A stretch of DNA of 64,000 bases, taken from contig SSNU01000033.1 of assembly GCA_012064415.1 (NCBI GenBank), forward strand, positions 1 to 64,000. Reading direction: 5' to 3'. A program made the position numbers and the translations under genes. The stretch's first letter is position 1, and each line of letters starts with the position of its first letter. The notes beneath the pieces were generated by a model. It did no database searches. It was not told the origin of the DNA and worked only from the letters and a program-made list of their open reading frames with translations. Below are positions 59,079 to 64,000 of the stretch, in pieces. The DNA is from Gyrodactylus bullatarudis (lineage: Eukaryota; Platyhelminthes; Monogenea; Gyrodactylidea; Gyrodactylidae).

Positions 59079-62000
59079 TCATCTCCTCTTCCTTACACCA
59101 TTAAGGGTCGTTGTTGAAATTGTGTTATTAATTGGATTCAGATTGCTTTGCTGGGAAACCTTTTCCAAATTCCCAAGACCCTGTGCCAACAAATTGACAT
59201 TTTTCTTTTCAACAATAACCAGCTCGTTGATCATTCTAAGATTTTTTACTATATTAGAGAATTTGATAGTCAATTCTATTCCCTACTTACTCAATTTCTT
59301 CCTGTGTAATTTCCATAGCATCAGATCCGTCTCGGGCTTGTGAGAAGAGTGTATAACTTTTTAATTCATCTACGGATTCTTTTGGGAGTAGGAAATCGGG
59401 TAAAACATTTTCGATAAATGACACATCAAAGGAAATCTGCAAACGATTCCTCCTTGGCCAAGATTTTGCCTGGTAAGAACTAGAGGGATGGCGTGTGTAA
59501 TTTCAAGGATAAATTTAATTTATTTTTGGAAAAAATTTAACTCACTCAAAACATTTGATCAGGTGATTAAAGCTATTCATAATGATACCTAAAACAAGGT
59601 TGCCACTTCGATTTCCTGCCGCTCCGTAATCCTTATCATTAAATTTGCCAATGTTTGGATTAAAAGAGAACTGACCCAAGAATAATAAACATTCCGAGGC
59701 TATCTCCGACAGACAAATGATCAAATTCAACATGTACATTTCGATATGTTGTATTTTGGATATTCTACCTTGATGGCCCTCTTCATCAACGGGAAATGTC
59801 TTTACATTGCAGGTATAGTAGTTGCCAAGGTTTTCATCGAGTTGCGAATATATCCACTCACTCCTGGTTTGAATATACTGACGAGAAAAGATGGCAGCCT
59901 GATCGTTCCACTCCCCATTTAATGTTGGCCACATAATTTCCTGGCCAACATAGTTGAGTGATTTGTACAAATTCAAAATATTATTATTACACATTTTATG
60001 ACTCCAGTCTGTATTGTTGAGTAGGAGCAATATGGCTCTAGATTTGGTCTGCAGTCGTTTTTCAAAGGCATTCTCAAAGGATTTCGAGAAGAGACTCATG
60101 AATTTACGAGTTTTCATACTCTCTGGCAAATTTTTATCGGTCAACTTTTCAATATCAGTTGTAGTTGAACTGAAAAAATACATTCTAGAATTCAGTTTGT
60201 TAGACTTTTACTTTACAAGTTTGCTTACTCGATTTGTTCCATTATATTCGATAAAGAACTCAAATATGCACACATGGCAATTTGGCATAGTTCAGGAAAC
60301 TCATCTTGGAATGATTCAATTGTGAAAACCTGAGTTTCCAACTGATTACTGGATTCAATAAAATCTCGACAATTTCTCAACATTCGACACATAATATCTT
60401 CATAAATTCGTGACTATAAAGGATAACTTGTAAGAAATTATAAGTTACCGAAGATGTAATAGCTCCGTCAACATCATTTATTTCAATATTCCAAGCTTCC
60501 TTATTGGAAAGATTCTGAATTTCTATAAATAAATAAACAATCATTTCATATCAAAAAAGTTGTCATAAAAAAGATTCTCCATTATATTCCTTAAATATAT
60601 CTTATGCAATACGACCTGAAGCGCTCAAGAAATGATCTCAAGTATTCGTGTAAACTCTAGTTGAAACGTTTAATTAACAGATCCAGAGATTCGATTTACT
60701 CAAGTTTACAGTTTTCAAGAAAATAAATCTTAATTATTCTTAAAATAATAATTCGTAAGAGACCAACTTGTTCTAGCATTGCTAATCATCATTTTTATGG
60801 CACTTATCCTCAAATCAAGACATAATTGACTGAATATTTCAATGGACTCTTTTGGCAATTCATGATAGGGTAATTTTCCGATGCATTGTCTCGAAAAAAT
60901 AATTAGTAGTTTTAAACAAATTTGGAGAATAGAATGAGAGATGAATTTACCGAAAACTCGTTATTGACTTTGTGACCCATCTGAAATAATTTTTTGTCTT
61001 GAATTGAGAAATACTCTGGGATAATTGAGGAAGCTTGTCCTCTTTCAATGTTGAACTCCGACTGAGTGAGTCAGATTCGCGTGAATCCTTGTTAAATTGT
61101 TTTTCATTTAATAAAACTAAGCGAAGGGTTTCGGCTATATCTGTGCAAACTTCCTTGTTGATGCGCTAAACAAATAAAATGAAAATAAATAAATATTTAT
61201 TGTCTAATTATATCATAAATACAAGAATATATAATAATATCAAACATTTTCAAGATATGCATATAAATCTCTTTTAGTAAATTGAATGTCTTTTCGGGCA
61301 ATTTCGTTAAATAATGATGGAAGTCTATCGAAGAAGTACAGGGATTTTAGTGCATTATTTAGAGGTCTATTCAATTTGACTTTATTATTTCTTAGGACTC
61401 TTTGATTTAGTTTCGCATTCCAAAGACATTGAATGTTGTCATTAGCAAGCTTGAGACATCTGTAGTTCCTTCGGTGTCTCAGAAGTCTTATTTTTGCAAA
61501 CCCGTTTGATGGAATGTTACATAAACGGAGAAACCGTTTTTGAATGGTTTCAAGAACAAAAGACATTGATATGGCAGAGGGACTCCAAATAGCAGAACAG
61601 TATTCAATGGCGGGTCAAGCATATGTTTTAAAGAGGAAAATTTTTAGCTGGGTTGTTTTTAGTTAAACTTCTAGTTAAAAAGGAATAAGGTAAAAATTTT
61701 TCCAAAGTTAATTTGTAAAGAAAAATAGGACAAGTCTTGTTGCAATTTTGAAATAAAGTTCATAACAAGATCGGTATCAACAGCATTGTCAGGAAACATA
61801 TTTTCAAGTCGTCAGCAATTTTTGAAAAAATAAGATTAAATAATAATGGACCAATACGGCTTCCATGGGGGACACCAGAGGTAATTTCACGAATTTTTGT
61901 TATTGGTGGAGGCATATTGCGATCGAGACGATAAGAATAAGTTGATTACATTTAAAAGGTTATAATCATTAACATAATCTGATAGAACATTCATAATGGA

Positions 62001-63967
62001 GCTGAAAGAGATAGAATCGAATGCTTTTTTTAAATCAATGTATATAACCAAATTAAGAATATTTAAGGATTTACATTCTTGAATGTGGGAAAAGAAAGCT
62101 AGGAGATTGGTCTCAGTTGAACGAGAGTTAATAAACCCATGTTGAGTTGGATCAATTCGATTAATATAAATGTGTTTTTTTAATAAGAATAAAATTATTG
62201 AGTCCAAAATACAAGTTAGTTTAGGCAACAAAGAAATAGGACGAAAATCATGTACGGATTCAGGAGATTTGTTCTTGAGGGTAGGGTTAATTTTGATTAA
62301 TAGTAACTCTTTTGGTAAAGAAAATTTAATAAAAATGGTACAATAATAAAAAGTATACAGGAGATATTTGAAATAAAGGGAACAGTTTTAGAGGCCAATA
62401 TACCTTTGAAGAAACTAGAAATGCCTTCGATTCGGAATTTATTCAAGGATCTCAACATCCATGTTGCTAGCGTATCCACATGCCGAAATTTCCTTGATAA
62501 AATATACCAAGAAACTATTGATTCGATAAAGAAATACGTTCACGATGAAGTGTTTCCTGATTGTCGATGAATCAGAATTAAAGGGTATGAAAATTTTGAA
62601 TATTCTTGTTGGAAAACTCGCAGTTCCACAATTTTCCTATTTAATTGAGTCAATCATTATTGATGAAGAAATTAATCATCAATTTATTGCAAGAACAGTT
62701 AACGCTGTCATTCAGAGGTTTGGAATATCTTTTGAGAACTTTTGCCTTCTACTGACTGATGCTGCATCTTACATAGTAAAGTCTTCAAATATTCTCCACG
62801 AGCTATATCCCAATCTCTATCATGTATCCTGTTTTGCTCATTTGCTTCATAACTGCTGGATGAGGATTAGAAACAACTATAAAAATACTGACAAACTCAT
62901 CAGCACAATGAAGTTCCTTTGCCTTAAGAATAAATCAAGAAGGAATAAGTTCATTTTAATAGGAATTCCACCAAGACCATCAGTTACAAGATGGGGATCC
63001 TGGTTAGAAGCATCTTTATATTACGCTCAGAAGCTTCCTGATTTGAAGAGAATTGTAAATAGCTTCGAAGGCAACGGAAAACTTTTAACAAGAGCCAAAA
63101 AAGCAATCAATAAAATAGGACTTCACAATGAATTGGAGCAGATTAACATCATTGATAAAAAAAGCCCAATGCACAAGCTGCGATGTCGAGAGAAGCTTTT
63201 CAATGCTAAAATATATACTAACAGAAAATAGAAATTTTTCAGATGAAAATATTAAAAAATACATAGTTATTTATTCCATGTCAAATAATTCAAATAAAAT
63301 ATAAAATTTCCAGCAAGAACTACATTTTTTAATTCGACATATTTTTTAGCATATTTTCCTTATCTTTAGAATATTTTGACGGAATATATTCCAAAAATTT
63401 TAGCATATTTTTGACCGCCTTGGTCATAACTAATAAATCTATATTGATGACTAGGAACAATGAATTGGAATAAGGGAAAAAAAGTTCGTTCAGTGTAGCA
63501 TGAATTAAATAAATTATTAATAGAATCTGGATCGAAAGCAATTGAAAATGGATTATTAGCTTTAAATTTAAAATATTTATCAAGAATTCTAAATCCAAGT
63601 TTTGGTGACTGTTTAATAGATTGAATAATTTTTAATTCCTTGGCTGTATTGAGTTTATGAATAGTTTCTTTGAAATTATCATCGAGTTTCAGAATTTTAA
63701 ATTTCATCTGAGAAAGACTATCACCATTTACATAGGAATGGTAAAATTTCATGATCTGTCTGTTTTTAAAATAACAGTACAATCTTGTTGGTTTCGTTGT
63801 AATAGGTTTAGTAGACAGCTTAATAATATGGTACAAAAATAGGCTAATGTTAAGATATTCATTGAAGTATTTTGAGAGGGAAGAATATATTTTTCATTTA
63901 GTTTAATTTTTTGCCAACTTACAATCCAAGCTGATTGTATATCGTACGGAGTATCAGGTAGGCCTGT
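59079..63967 (-). CDS. EXOC2: Exocyst complex subunit EXOC2/Sec5, C-terminal part
   Basis: Minus-strand exons, complement(join(59079..59235, 59291..59479, 59546..60169, 60229..60413, 60449..60522, 60768..60889, 60951..61165, 63923..63967)), stay in frame for 536 residues; the 5' part is beyond the window. Matches to vertebrate Sec5 from memory include RWVTKSITSFR (human QWLAHAIQTVR), LCLDLRISAIKMM (LILDLRVRCVMA), NKEAWNIEINDVDGAITSS (EKEDWIVDNEGLTSLP) and NRLQISFDVSFI (LQARLEICALRDTV). Sec5 is a rod-like helical subunit of the exocyst, which tethers secretory vesicles to the plasma membrane and binds Ral GTPases through its N-terminal IPT domain (not in view). Introns are mostly 35-66 nt, but the one at 61166-63922 is expanded to 2.8 kb by transposons. 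The 15-codon exon at 63923-63967 is less certain than the rest. Confidence 0.83.
61190..63905 (-). mobile_element. Non-LTR (LINE) retrotransposon remnant in an EXOC2 intron
   Basis: Minus-strand pieces in order from 63836 down to 61240. First a pre-RT segment with INNLFNSCYT (63366-63836). Then RT motifs DFRPISLLPKL, QHGFINSRSTETNLLAF and IYIDLKKAFDSISF (61887-62260). Then a C-terminal segment IEYCSAIWSP and QKRFLRLCNIP (61240-61620). Frameshifts and stops break it, so it is not functional. The order and motifs fit the Jockey/CR1 type of LINE. The 3' end, near an AT-rich tail at about 61175-61235, lies only ~10-70 bp from the splice acceptor of the next EXOC2 exon. It has the same orientation as the host gene. 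Confidence 0.82.
62370..63424 (+). mobile_element. hAT-type transposase fragment inserted in the LINE remnant
   Basis: Plus-strand sequence encodes ANIPLKKLEMPSIRNLF, then after a frameshift near 62545 a 228-codon frame with FLIVDESELKG, NFCLLLTDAASY, SCFAHLLHNC and SVTRWGSWLEASLYYA. These are the catalytic-domain signatures of the hAT-like transposases often annotated as CGG-repeat-binding-protein relatives. The 5' part of the transposase is missing. The right terminus probably reads, on the minus strand, CAAGGCGGTCAAAAATATGC (ending at about 63422), after which the LINE sequence resumes. No matching left end or 8-bp duplication was found, so the element is truncated. Confidence 0.78.
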
Positions 63968-64000
63968 CTAGATAATAAAGAATAATACATTAGATTAACT

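Noticed and set aside
60985..61018. A 34-nt GTATTT...TTTCAG segment inside the EXOC2 exon 60951-61165 that looks like another tiny intron
   Set aside because: Removing it breaks the frame. Reading through keeps RWVTKSITSFR, which aligns with human QWLAHAIQTVR, so it is treated as coding.

Overview
The window is nuclear DNA from an invertebrate animal. It is strongly AT-rich, its genes have spliceosomal introns, and the gene set (BMP-type Smad, GALNT glycosyltransferase, exocyst Sec5, TAF3, MDH1B) is metazoan. The introns are remarkably small: seven inferred introns in five unrelated genes measure 28-40 nt. I cannot name the species; a compact-genome arthropod would fit, but that is inference only.

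Layout. (1) 1-7.3 kb: four tandem paralogues of a membrane-type short-chain dehydrogenase (RDH11-14-like). The first is cut by the window edge. The second has a complete active site, and the last two have lost key residues. An MDH1B gene lies on the opposite strand inside the cluster. (2) 7.3-10.8 kb: an apparently intact Mutator-like (MULE) transposon with long inverted repeats and a perfect 9-bp target duplication, inserted into an older foldback repeat. (3) 11-13.9 kb: a GALNT glycosyltransferase gene with no lectin domain in view. (4) 14-45 kb: a gene-poor transposon island. It contains a Penelope-like element with 486-bp terminal direct repeats, each holding a hammerhead-ribozyme-like motif. 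It also holds many foldback/MITE elements (some carrying coding-like cargo) and a three-level nest at 38.4-43.0 kb whose innermost element carries the remains of an orphan protein family common in aphid and hydra genomes. (5) 46-64 kb: a dense block of host genes: a 1,330-codon orphan, an intronless short-linker Smad1/5, mitochondrial malonyl-CoA:ACP transacylase (MCAT), 6-pyruvoyl-tetrahydropterin synthase (PTPS), TAF3, and the C-terminal part of exocyst EXOC2/Sec5. One EXOC2 intron holds a dead non-LTR retrotransposon that was itself hit by a hAT element.

The host genes do not form one pathway. The SDR cluster is a local duplication array. Smad and MCAT are divergent with about 0.2 kb between their start codons. 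MCAT and PTPS overlap tail to tail by 4 bp, and TAF3 and EXOC2 converge. Exon joins were worked out by hand from reading frame, splice signals and remembered family alignments; no database search was run.
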